Assembly (NCBI GenBank): GCA_002409405.1
Contig: DHNG01000049.1
Location: 1 to 16,280, forward strand
From: Flavobacteriales bacterium UBA5422
Lineage (GTDB): Bacteria; Bacteroidota; Bacteroidia; Flavobacteriales_D; Crocinitomicaceae
Length of the DNA stretch: 16,280 nucleotides
Direction of reading: 5' to 3'
The translations under genes and the position numbers were made by a program. Of this stretch, positions 7,799 through 15,584 are shown in pieces. The notes beneath the pieces are model-generated. The model worked only from the letters and a program-made list of their open reading frames with translations, had not been told where the DNA came from and ran no database searches. Each line of letters begins with the position of its first letter. Positions within the stretch are counted from its first letter, which is position 1.

Positions 7799-9895
7799 TT
7801 ATTTTGACTCCAGGTTGAAGTTTTCACCGACAACTTTAAATGCTGTTCTTCTGTTCAACTGGTTTGCTCTGTCCTGCTCTTCTTTTGGCAGCGTGAGAAT
7901 GAATTTTTCCGTTAGAATGACCTCTTTCCCGTTGTTATCCAAAATCGGTGCTTTTTCAGGTGTTAAATAATGCGTTGGAAGTGTTTCTCCATATCCTTTC
8001 GCAACAAGACGGTTGACATCGATTCCTTTTCCGATCAGGTAATTCACGCACGATTGTGCCCTTTTTATGGAAAGATTCATGTTGTATTTATCGCTTCCTT
8101 TGTAATCCGTGTGTGAATTAATCTCCACGATCAGGTTTTCATTCAGTTCCAGGAATTCATAGAGTTCATCCAGGATTGCCATTGATACCGGACGTAATTT
8201 ATCTGAATCAAAGTCGTATTCAATCCCGTCGAGTTTGATCTCTTTTTTAGGAATCTGCTCCAGGTAAAAATCTTGCCGCAATACTTTGGATTCGGTTATT
8301 AATTCCGTATTTATGACAGCAGCATCTGCAAAATAACCATCTTTTTTAGCCTTCATGAAGATTTCTTCACCAATGGTAATACGAACAGTGTAATATCCGT
8401 CCTGGTTGGAGTTGACTACGTATTGATCTTTGACTCCTCTAACATCTTTGATGGTAATGGTTGCATTGGGCAGGATTGTTTCCGTTCCTTTTACAAACGT
8501 ATATCCTTCCAACGTAATTACAATGGCACTGTTTTCTACTTCATAGATGTTGTAACAATGACCAAATTCGCACGGTTCCCGGTCAGAGGAAAGGAATCCT
8601 TTTTTCAACTTCGTATCCCAGATCATGTAGGTGTCATCGTTGCTGGAGTTAACCGGAGTTCCTAAGTTAACAGGTGCAGAATAGTGAAGTTGTTCCCCGT
8701 TATAATTTGATTTGAAGACATCGTAACCTCCGATGGAATTGTACCCATTGGAACTGAAAAACAGGGTAGAGGTTGCTTCGTGAAAAAACGGTGTGATTTC
8801 ATCTGCAGCAGAATTAATGGCAGTCCCTAAGTTTTCAGCATTCCCTGTGATGTTACCCAATGTATCCAATGTAATTTTCCAAAGATCCATTCCCCCCTGT
8901 CCCCCCGGACGATTACTGGAGAAGAAAAGTGTTGTTCCGTCCATCGAAACAAACGGATGCATCGACACATATCCGGGTTGATTGACACGTTCGTCCAGTT
9001 TATACGCTTCAAAAAACATGAAATTCATCATCCGGGCAAGAAAAATACTTTGTTCCTTTCGGTTGGCATCACTCCAGCGGGTATAAAAAATAGCATTGTT
9101 ATTATTTATTGTTGATGCGGCATCGTGTTGTGCACTGTTCATCGGGCGTCCGAAATTGGTAGCTGGTTTCCACTCTCCGTTGTCATTTTTTTCAGTCCAG
9201 TAAACGTCACACAAAAATTCCGATTGTTGATCTGGTTTTAAAATCACACCATGTGGACGGGCAGAAGTAAACATGACCCGGTCTTCATTTCCGAAGTACG
9301 AAACAGCGAAAGAAGAAGTTCCTTTATTGAATACGGAGTCAGTAGCTAGTTGCACCGTAACTTCTGTTTTTACCTGGTTTTCATCCAATGCGTACAAGCA
9401 TCCGTTCATCGCCGTTTTAGCAAGTACAATTAATGAATCCCCTCCGGTGTAGGATCGGATAAATCCTTCATAGATATCAATTGCTTTACTGTAGTTTTGA
9501 TTATTTTTCAGTGCATTTCCATAGAGAAAAGCATCTTCCGGGTAACCCGGGGAAGTATAGGTTTTTGCTAATTGCTCCTCCGCTCGCTTGTAATCAAAAG
9601 TATACTGATAACACAACGCGATCTGGTGATTGGTATATTGTTCCAGTGTAACAGATTTACCTGCTTTTTCCGTTGCTTTTTTTGATAACGCCCGGTTAGA
9701 AATTTGCGTCTCATACGGTAAGATTAATTCATTCAACGCAATGGTATCATTTAGCACCAGTTGATAGTGAATCAATGCATTGTGATAATCCTTTTTCTCA
9801 AAGTAGTTATCTGCAGTATTCAACCACACGATTTTTGATTGTGAAAATCCGGTCAGTCGGGTAAGTAAAAAGAAGAAAAATATTATTTTTTTCAT
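7799..9895 (-). CDS. PorE-like TPR / beta-propeller / OmpA peptidoglycan-binding protein
   Basis: 698 residues with the domain order known from PorE, a T9SS component thought to tie the machinery to peptidoglycan. There is a signal peptide (about 1-19, ending FSQ), then TPR-like helices (about 22-150). A WD40/PD40-type beta-propeller follows (about 195-455; blades marked by FTSARP, FFSSNRPGGQGGMDLW, FFSSNGYNSIGGYDVF, FLSSDRE). A carboxypeptidase-regulatory-like domain spans about 460-545, and an OmpA domain about 553-690. In the OmpA domain YDFDSDKLRP (560-569), Asp597 in SHTD and Arg612 in LSIKRAQS are the expected diaminopimelate-binding positions. About 40 extra residues sit between GYGE and NRRT. 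No lipobox cysteine is seen, unlike the lipoprotein PorE of Porphyromonas. It is the last gene of the operon, 18 bases after a PorP-family gene. It may be a paralogue dedicated to this cluster rather than the core PorE. Confidence 0.85.
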   Translation of the reverse strand: MKKIIFFFFLLTRLTGFSQSKIVWLNTADNYFEKKDYHNALIHYQLVLNDTIALNELILPYETQISNRALSKKATEKAGKSVTLEQYTNHQIALCYQYTFDYKRAEEQLAKTYTSPGYPEDAFLYGNALKNNQNYSKAIDIYEGFIRSYTGGDSLIVLAKTAMNGCLYALDENQVKTEVTVQLATDSVFNKGTSSFAVSYFGNEDRVMFTSARPHGVILKPDQQSEFLCDVYWTEKNDNGEWKPATNFGRPMNSAQHDAASTINNNNAIFYTRWSDANRKEQSIFLARMMNFMFFEAYKLDERVNQPGYVSMHPFVSMDGTTLFFSSNRPGGQGGMDLWKITLDTLGNITGNAENLGTAINSAADEITPFFHEATSTLFFSSNGYNSIGGYDVFKSNYNGEQLHYSAPVNLGTPVNSSNDDTYMIWDTKLKKGFLSSDREPCEFGHCYNIYEVENSAIVITLEGYTFVKGTETILPNATITIKDVRGVKDQYVVNSNQDGYYTVRITIGEEIFMKAKKDGYFADAAVINTELITESKVLRQDFYLEQIPKKEIKLDGIEYDFDSDKLRPVSMAILDELYEFLELNENLIVEINSHTDYKGSDKYNMNLSIKRAQSCVNYLIGKGIDVNRLVAKGYGETLPTHYLTPEKAPILDNNGKEVILTEKFILTLPKEEQDRANQLNRRTAFKVVGENFNLESK

Positions 9896-9913
9896 TGGAT
9901 GGTCGTGATAATG

Positions 9914-10900
9914 TTATAATCTCGGACAGATTTTTTCGTACTGATTTTCTCGTTTTTTGTGAACATATGTCAGGGAAATTTCAAACCCTCCTCTTCCGGT
10001 AGAAGCAGTTGACAAAGTAGATACATTGATGTCGTATCCCACTTTCAGCGTAAAACGATCCAGTTTTCCCCCAATGGTAGCAATCAACGCATCTTTTGCT
10101 CTGAAAATAACTCCTCCCAACAAGTAGAAATTACTGTTTTTCATATAATATCCTGCTTCCAGCGCATAGGTCTGTTCGTGAAACTTCTTTTGCTGCATGA
10201 TCAACACTTTGGGAATCAGGTAAAACGTTTCTGTAATGTTGATCCGTGTCCCTACGTGCATATAAAAACGCAACGGTAAGCGATTGTCTAATCCGTACAG
10301 TGATTCTTTCGAATTGAGCAAGTTAAATGCAGAAATACCTACAAACGGGTTCAGACGTGCATTCTGTTTGGCGTAATAGTATAGAATACCAGCATTTACC
10401 GAAGGAATGTAAATTGTTTGTCTGTCAAAATTTTCACCGGAGACAATGGTTTGGTCGAAATGACCACCATCTGTTAAGGTGTATTGATTATTAAACGATA
10501 AGAGTTGGTACTCAACTGATTTTTGTACGAGACCTGCCTGTACACCAAACGAAAGCATGTGATTTTTTTTCTTATCCAATCCCGTGTTGTAGGAAGTGGA
10601 TAATAATCCCTGTAACACATTAAAGTTACCGTAACCAGCCCTGAAGTTATTGAGTTGAACACCAAAACTCCATTTTTTGATTGGCATGTCGTAACTCAGT
10701 AAATAAGATGTATACGGTTTGAAATTGACGGATTTCCATTGCGTCCTGTATTGCGCGTGAATCCGGAAATCTGCATCAACCACTCCTGTCATTGCAGGAT
10801 TCAGGAACAATGGAGCGGCGTCGTACATCGATAAATGTGCATCTTGCGCTCTGGCGGAAAATGAATATAAAATGACCGGTATAAGTAACAATCTATACAT
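9914..10900 (-). CDS. PorP/SprF-family T9SS outer-membrane protein (second copy)
   Basis: 328 residues with a signal peptide (about 1-18, ending ARA). The family start pattern is visible: MYDAAPLFLNPAMTG, then YRTQW at about residues 52-56. The body has amphipathic strands of an outer-membrane barrel, and the chain ends in KICPRL, like the CPRF-type end common in this family. PorP/SprF proteins are needed for secretion or attachment of particular type B sorting-domain proteins; SprF serves SprB in Flavobacterium johnsoniae. The gene starts 6 bases after the stop of the 1226-residue type B cargo gene, so that cargo is the likely partner. It is quite divergent from the other copy at 14607-15578, so the two are not a recent duplication. 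Confidence 0.92.
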   Translation of the reverse strand: MYRLLLIPVILYSFSARAQDAHLSMYDAAPLFLNPAMTGVVDADFRIHAQYRTQWKSVNFKPYTSYLLSYDMPIKKWSFGVQLNNFRAGYGNFNVLQGLLSTSYNTGLDKKKNHMLSFGVQAGLVQKSVEYQLLSFNNQYTLTDGGHFDQTIVSGENFDRQTIYIPSVNAGILYYYAKQNARLNPFVGISAFNLLNSKESLYGLDNRLPLRFYMHVGTRINITETFYLIPKVLIMQQKKFHEQTYALEAGYYMKNSNFYLLGGVIFRAKDALIATIGGKLDRFTLKVGYDINVSTLSTASTGRGGFEISLTYVHKKRENQYEKICPRL

Positions 10901-10906
10901 AATTCA

Positions 10907-13900
10907 CTATCTTATAAGGGTAACATCCCCTGATTTTTTTACAATTTGACCATTTCCCATTTCAACAACAAATGTCCAGGTATACACACCGACAGGAGCA
11001 TTTTCACCTTTGTGAGTACCATCCCAACCTACGGTGTAGTCATTGGTTTCAAAAATCAATGCTCCCCAATTACTGTAGACTTTGAAATCAACAGATCTGA
11101 ATGGTCCTCCGCGGATGATAAATACATCGTTCTCGCCATCTCCGTTAGGGGTAAAACCTGTTGGAAGTACCGGAAGTAATTCAATTGAAATCTGCCGGGA
11201 AACCGTATCCCTGCAATTATTGGCATCTGTAACAGTAAAGGTGACAGTGTAAACACCCCCCATCGAATAATCGTGATAGGAATTTTGTTGGTTGTCGGCT
11301 TCTCCGTCACCAAAATTCCAGTACCAGTCCGTTAGGTTGGTTCCTGATGACAAGTCCTGGAAATAAACATCCTGACCAACAAGTGCCGGATTCGGTGTCA
11401 TGGAAAAATTGGCATCCGGACTTTGGATAACGCTTACGTTCTGAGTAATTGATGCGGAACAGCCATCCGACGAAGTGACGGTCATCGTGACAGGATACGT
11501 ACCTGGAATCTGGAAAATGAACTCAGGATTTTGAACATAGCTGTTACCCATTCCATAAAAATCGTAATGCCATCCCGTTAATGTTCCTGAAGAAAGTGTA
11601 CTTTGATCTGTAAAATGAATCGGATTCATTTCACAGGCATTCGTATTGGTAAATGCAGGAACCGGAAGGTGGTAGATCAATACATTCTGAGTGATGGTAT
11701 CGGTACAGTTATTATCGGATATTACAACTAGTTGTACCGTATAATTTCCTCCGGTTGAATAGACATGCTGAGGATTGTTAACCGACGAAGTTGCCCCATT
11801 GCCGAAATCCCATTCCCAGTTGGTGATTGCACCTGCCGAGAAAGTGGATTGATCAATAAAATTCGCATTGGCTCCCTGGCAGACAGAAGTAACTGCAAAT
11901 GCTGCTGTCGGAACTTCTTTGAAGGTGATAAACAAACTGTCATTTTCAGGAACACAACCGTAATTGTTGGTTGATTCCAGAATTAACGTAACTCCGCCGT
12001 TTAAAAGATCTCCCGGAGAAGGGAAATAAATGGTTGAAAGAAATGCATTTCCCGGAACAAAAGAACCCGTTCCTAATGATGACCACATTCCTGCCGGTGC
12101 AGGCCCGGAAATTTGTCCTGTCAATTGAACCGCTGAATTCTCACACAACAGTTGATCCTGTCCGGCATTCACAACCGGTGCATTCACAAAATGTACACGA
12201 ATAGAATCCATTTGACCGGAACAAACACCTACTGTTGTCAGGTAAAAATCAACGTAACCAAGTGTTGTATCAACAGAGCTTACTGTGTAATACGTGTTTA
12301 GCGCATTTACATCAGAAATGTTTCCGAATCCGTTGGTTGACCATTGCGCTCCGAATCCACCGGAAATAACACCGGAGAGTGGAATAAGTGCGCTTGTGGA
12401 GCAGATGGAATCCTGTGAAGTAATATCAATTGTTGGTTGCGCCGTTACATTTACATAAACGGTATCTACTTCTGCAAGGCAGTCCTGGTTATTGGTTGAT
12501 GTCAGTACAAGTACAAATGAACCGGCTGAAATATCTGCAGGATCAATCAGGTAATCTGTTGTCAGAGTAGACTGACTCGGTGAAAAAGCACCATTTCCGT
12601 TTGTCGTCCATTCTCCTGTTGTTGTAGCACCACCAATTGTTCCTGAAAGGTTCAATACCGTTTCGTCGGAACAGATAAACAGGTCGGGGCCTGCAAACAC
12701 ATCCGGAGCAGGGGTGAAATGGATTGTTACCGTGTCTACATCACTTTCACAGGCAAAGAAGCTTCCTGCAGATGTCAAAAACAACGCAACGCTGTCGGCA
12801 GCCAATTCAAGGTGAGAAGGAGTGTATGTCGTCGTCAGATCATTCGGGTTTCCAAATGCTCCTCCGTTTCCTCCTGACCAGATTGCAGTTGTTGCAAATT
12901 GTACTCCTCCCGAAATCGTGATTGTCGGAATATTGTTTTTACAAAACGTTTGATCGGTAGCTACTGTAACAATTGGTGCCTGGATGAAATCCACCCGCAT
13001 CGTGTCTGTAACAGCATTACAATTTCCGGTGGAAGTTAATACAAATGTCAATTCTCCCTGTGTATAATCACTGTTTGTGGGATAGTACAGCGTATTCAAG
13101 TCTGTTGCGTTTTGAAATGTTCCTGTTCCATTTACAACTGACCAGATCCCTGTAGTTGTTGCCCCTTTTATATCTCCGTTTAGTGCAATTGAACTGGCTC
13201 CGTTACAGAGTGTCGTATCAGTACCTGCATCCGTATAGATTCTGCGGATAAACGAGGACATGTAGTGATAGTAACAACCAGAACCGGCTCCTCCGTTGAT
13301 AACCCCCAACGCGAAAAAGTCGGATGTGTTTTCAATCAGGTTGGTTGCCCCTGAAGGAAGATCGGTTGTGTTGAACGAAATTTGTGTTCCGCTCCATTGT
13401 CCCCCGGTTCCGGGTACAACATTAAATGCAGATCCCGGTACCAATGTATTACTGCCGTTTAACAGAAAATTATTAACGGCGGATGTCGGGCACAAAATGT
13501 TCAAGAAAAATGATTGGTTATTCGTTCTGGTAAAGCTCACTTGCGATGAACCAGCACAGTTGATCGGAGGTAGTAAGGCTGCACCCAATTCACATCCGAA
13601 TCCGCTTGCCTGTAGTACATACACCGGTTTATCTGCCTGAACATGATTCAATTCTTCGGTAATGATATAATTCCAGGTATCTCCCTGGTTCAATAAGTGC
13701 GTACTTGTTCCATTAATGGTTGTAATGGTAACTTCTGTGAAATTTTCAGTAGCAACGACATAAATTCCTTCATTGGATGCTGCGTACATGCTCCCTTTAT
13801 TCACAATGTATTCCGTTCCGACCACTTCAACAGGTACAATCTGGTCTCCCATCAAATCCCGGCAACCACCACCGCTATTGGTGACAGAGTCATCAGAAAT

Positions 13901-14587
13901 AGTCACTGCAATTGGCTTGTCTGCAACGATAATGGAGCCGCTCAGGTTATTACCCGCAACACTCGTTGCTTGTGTTACATTCTCTGCAGTATATACTTGC
14001 CCCTTATCCAGTGTTATGGAATAGGTGATACCGGCAGGATGTCCGACAATATTGGCACGGGGTGTAATCCAGATTGTTGTATTATCTTCCGTTGCTACGA
14101 TACAGAACATCTGTTTTGGTACAATCGGAGAGTAAGAACCATTGTTCCAGCTGGTCTGGAATGGTGTCACGAATTCCAATCCCACACCGTTACTACCCTT
14201 TAATGAATAAGTCTCCGGGTTGTTTACATTGGTTACAACTTCATAGACAACTGTGATCAATGTATCAGCTTCAATTTTGATCCCGTAGTCCAACGCTGTG
14301 TTGGCTGGTTTGGATTCAAGTGTATTGATGATGTGTGATACAAAAACAGAGTTCAGTGAATTGGGCGGAATAACGACCGTTGTATCATAGGTGCCTGCAG
14401 GTTGATACAACCTTACAGTTGTGGGATTCTCAAAAGATGAAAGCCGGAATACAACAGGAACATTGTTGGCATGGCTCGGGGTTACCCAGGGAGCAGCAAA
14501 CCAAAATGTAGTGTCTATCTGGGCGCTTACAGCATTTGAAAATGACAAAAACGCCGTTATGACAATGAATATCAATCTATTTTTCAT
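10907..14587 (-). CDS. Large T9SS type B surface protein: IgGFc-binding-like domain, Ig-like repeats, PKD domains
   Basis: 1226 residues. A signal peptide ends after AVSA (residue 22). Residues about 23-450 match the IgGFc-binding-type domain seen in many Bacteroidota surface proteins (FWFAAPW, IVATEDNTTI, DKPIAVTISDDSV, GCRDLMGDQIVPV, SFTRTNNQSFF). Five Ig-like repeats cover about 451-893, and three PKD domains 894-1140 (WEWDFGNG, WHYDFYG, WYWNFGDG). The type B (CHU_C, gliding motility-associated) sorting domain spans 1141-1226, with FTPNGDGENDVF and WDG. Each Ig-like repeat has two cysteines 60-64 residues apart, which would suit one disulfide per domain outside the cell. The protein is probably exported by T9SS and held at the surface with a PorP/SprF partner, where it may act as an adhesin. 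Binding to IgG is not implied by the domain name. Genes for PorP/SprF-family proteins lie on both sides, 19 and 6 bases away. Confidence 0.92.
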   Translation of the reverse strand: MKNRLIFIVITAFLSFSNAVSAQIDTTFWFAAPWVTPSHANNVPVVFRLSSFENPTTVRLYQPAGTYDTTVVIPPNSLNSVFVSHIINTLESKPANTALDYGIKIEADTLITVVYEVVTNVNNPETYSLKGSNGVGLEFVTPFQTSWNNGSYSPIVPKQMFCIVATEDNTTIWITPRANIVGHPAGITYSITLDKGQVYTAENVTQATSVAGNNLSGSIIVADKPIAVTISDDSVTNSGGGCRDLMGDQIVPVEVVGTEYIVNKGSMYAASNEGIYVVATENFTEVTITTINGTSTHLLNQGDTWNYIITEELNHVQADKPVYVLQASGFGCELGAALLPPINCAGSSQVSFTRTNNQSFFLNILCPTSAVNNFLLNGSNTLVPGSAFNVVPGTGGQWSGTQISFNTTDLPSGATNLIENTSDFFALGVINGGAGSGCYYHYMSSFIRRIYTDAGTDTTLCNGASSIALNGDIKGATTTGIWSVVNGTGTFQNATDLNTLYYPTNSDYTQGELTFVLTSTGNCNAVTDTMRVDFIQAPIVTVATDQTFCKNNIPTITISGGVQFATTAIWSGGNGGAFGNPNDLTTTYTPSHLELAADSVALFLTSAGSFFACESDVDTVTIHFTPAPDVFAGPDLFICSDETVLNLSGTIGGATTTGEWTTNGNGAFSPSQSTLTTDYLIDPADISAGSFVLVLTSTNNQDCLAEVDTVYVNVTAQPTIDITSQDSICSTSALIPLSGVISGGFGAQWSTNGFGNISDVNALNTYYTVSSVDTTLGYVDFYLTTVGVCSGQMDSIRVHFVNAPVVNAGQDQLLCENSAVQLTGQISGPAPAGMWSSLGTGSFVPGNAFLSTIYFPSPGDLLNGGVTLILESTNNYGCVPENDSLFITFKEVPTAAFAVTSVCQGANANFIDQSTFSAGAITNWEWDFGNGATSSVNNPQHVYSTGGNYTVQLVVISDNNCTDTITQNVLIYHLPVPAFTNTNACEMNPIHFTDQSTLSSGTLTGWHYDFYGMGNSYVQNPEFIFQIPGTYPVTMTVTSSDGCSASITQNVSVIQSPDANFSMTPNPALVGQDVYFQDLSSGTNLTDWYWNFGDGEADNQQNSYHDYSMGGVYTVTFTVTDANNCRDTVSRQISIELLPVLPTGFTPNGDGENDVFIIRGGPFRSVDFKVYSNWGALIFETNDYTVGWDGTHKGENAPVGVYTWTFVVEMGNGQIVKKSGDVTLIR
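11168..11908 (-). repeat. Three tandem PKD domains
   Basis: Protein repeats of about 81-83 residues at residues 894-976, 977-1057 and 1058-1140 of the 1226-residue surface protein. Each has the W-x-W/Y-x-F-G core followed by a Y-x-V strand motif. The first two carry cysteine pairs 58 residues apart; the third has only one cysteine. The nucleotide copies are well diverged. Confidence 0.85.
11909..13237 (-). repeat. Five tandem Ig-like protein repeats of about 86-90 residues
   Basis: Repeat units read approximately as residues 451-538, 539-628, 629-718, 719-804 and 805-893 of the encoded protein. They share the order C…L-x-G-x-I…W-S/T…G-x-G-x-F…L-x-T-x-Y…L-x-L-T-S-T…C…D-x-x-x-V-x-F…AP. Cysteine pairs are C461/C523, C549/C613, C639/C703, C729/C789 and C815/C878. 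The copies are diverged in amino acids and nucleotides, so this is an old expansion rather than a recent or phase-variable one. Confidence 0.85.
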
Positions 14588-14606
14588 AATACAGGTGCTT
14601 TTTCAG

Positions 14607-15578
14607 TTAGTTCTTCGTGTTACTCTTCGTACTCGTATTTTCCAGAATACTCTTGTTTAGTTGATCGTCTTCTTCTTCCAGTGAAACCGGTTTTTTCTTG
14701 TTCAGAATAATGGAGAGCATTACTTCATGCGATCCGGAGTTGTACTTTCTCAATCCGTTGACAGAGAAATCATAGCCATAAGCAATTGTAAATCGTTCTT
14801 TCCATACAAATCCCGCACTGACTCCGATGGCGTCATCGTGGCGATAAACGAGTCCCAGCCAGTATTTTTTATCATACATGGCTCTCAACATCCCGGATAC
14901 CTGAACAGGTACAGGTTTGGTATAGCGAACCAATATACTTGGCTGCAATTCAAATTTTTTCTTTTCAAATATAAAATTGTACCCGGCAATCATATTAAAG
15001 TGGAACTGTAGCTGAGAGTTGTACCCGGTGAATTGAATGGCTCTTCCCAACATTCGTTGTGCTGATCCCATTACAAAGAATTTAGAAGAGTAGAGGTTGA
15101 ATCCCATGTTTACATCAACTGCATTGGTCGAATAAATGCTTCCTGTCAACACCTGATCCCCTTCATCTGCCATAATTGCGTCATACAAGCGAATGCGGTA
15201 TTGAATGAATCCGGGTTGAATTCCCAATCCCAATTTTAGTGTTTCCGACAACTTAAAATGATGTGCATAGTTCAAATGTACACCAGTTGTATTCATCAAG
15301 CCGGAATTTTCATTGTACAGTCCGAGACCGTAACCGATTTTCCCCTGACTGCGAACAGAACCATGAACATTGAAGTTGAAATTAGAAGGAGCATTCTCAA
15401 AACCAACCCATTGATTGCGATATCCCGCATTGAAAACATGCACTTCCTGGCTACCGGCAACAGCTGCGTTGTAATAAAACCGGTTCATCATGTAATTGGA
15501 GTAAACTCCCATCTGCTGTGCTTGTGCCGATAGTGTTGTGAAGACAACCAACGCGATAAAATATAAACGTTTCTTCAT
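14607..15578 (-). CDS. PorP/SprF-family T9SS outer-membrane protein (first copy)
   Basis: 323 residues with a signal peptide (about 1-20, ending AQA). The N-terminus shows the family signature closely: YSNYMMNRFYYNAAVAGS, then YRNQWVGFENAPSN. Alternating hydrophobic strands follow, as in outer-membrane barrels. Unlike the other copy, it ends in about 30 charged and polar residues (EEEDD, then Asn/Ser/Thr/Lys-rich) and lacks the CPRL/CPRF-type end. It starts 6 bases after the stop of the partial type B cargo gene on its right, its probable client, and is followed after 19 bases by the 1226-residue cargo gene. Confidence 0.93.
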   Translation of the reverse strand: MKKRLYFIALVVFTTLSAQAQQMGVYSNYMMNRFYYNAAVAGSQEVHVFNAGYRNQWVGFENAPSNFNFNVHGSVRSQGKIGYGLGLYNENSGLMNTTGVHLNYAHHFKLSETLKLGLGIQPGFIQYRIRLYDAIMADEGDQVLTGSIYSTNAVDVNMGFNLYSSKFFVMGSAQRMLGRAIQFTGYNSQLQFHFNMIAGYNFIFEKKKFELQPSILVRYTKPVPVQVSGMLRAMYDKKYWLGLVYRHDDAIGVSAGFVWKERFTIAYGYDFSVNGLRKYNSGSHEVMLSIILNKKKPVSLEEEDDQLNKSILENTSTKSNTKN

Positions 15579-15584
15579 GATGGA

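Noticed and set aside
7656..7970. Plus-strand open frame of 104 codons starting at TTG
   Set aside because: It has only a TTG start and its second half lies antisense to the OmpA domain of the PorE-like gene; no family features.
13697..14203. Plus-strand open frame inside the 1226-residue surface protein gene (168 codons)
   Set aside because: Antisense shadow, cysteine-rich by chance, no signal or domain.
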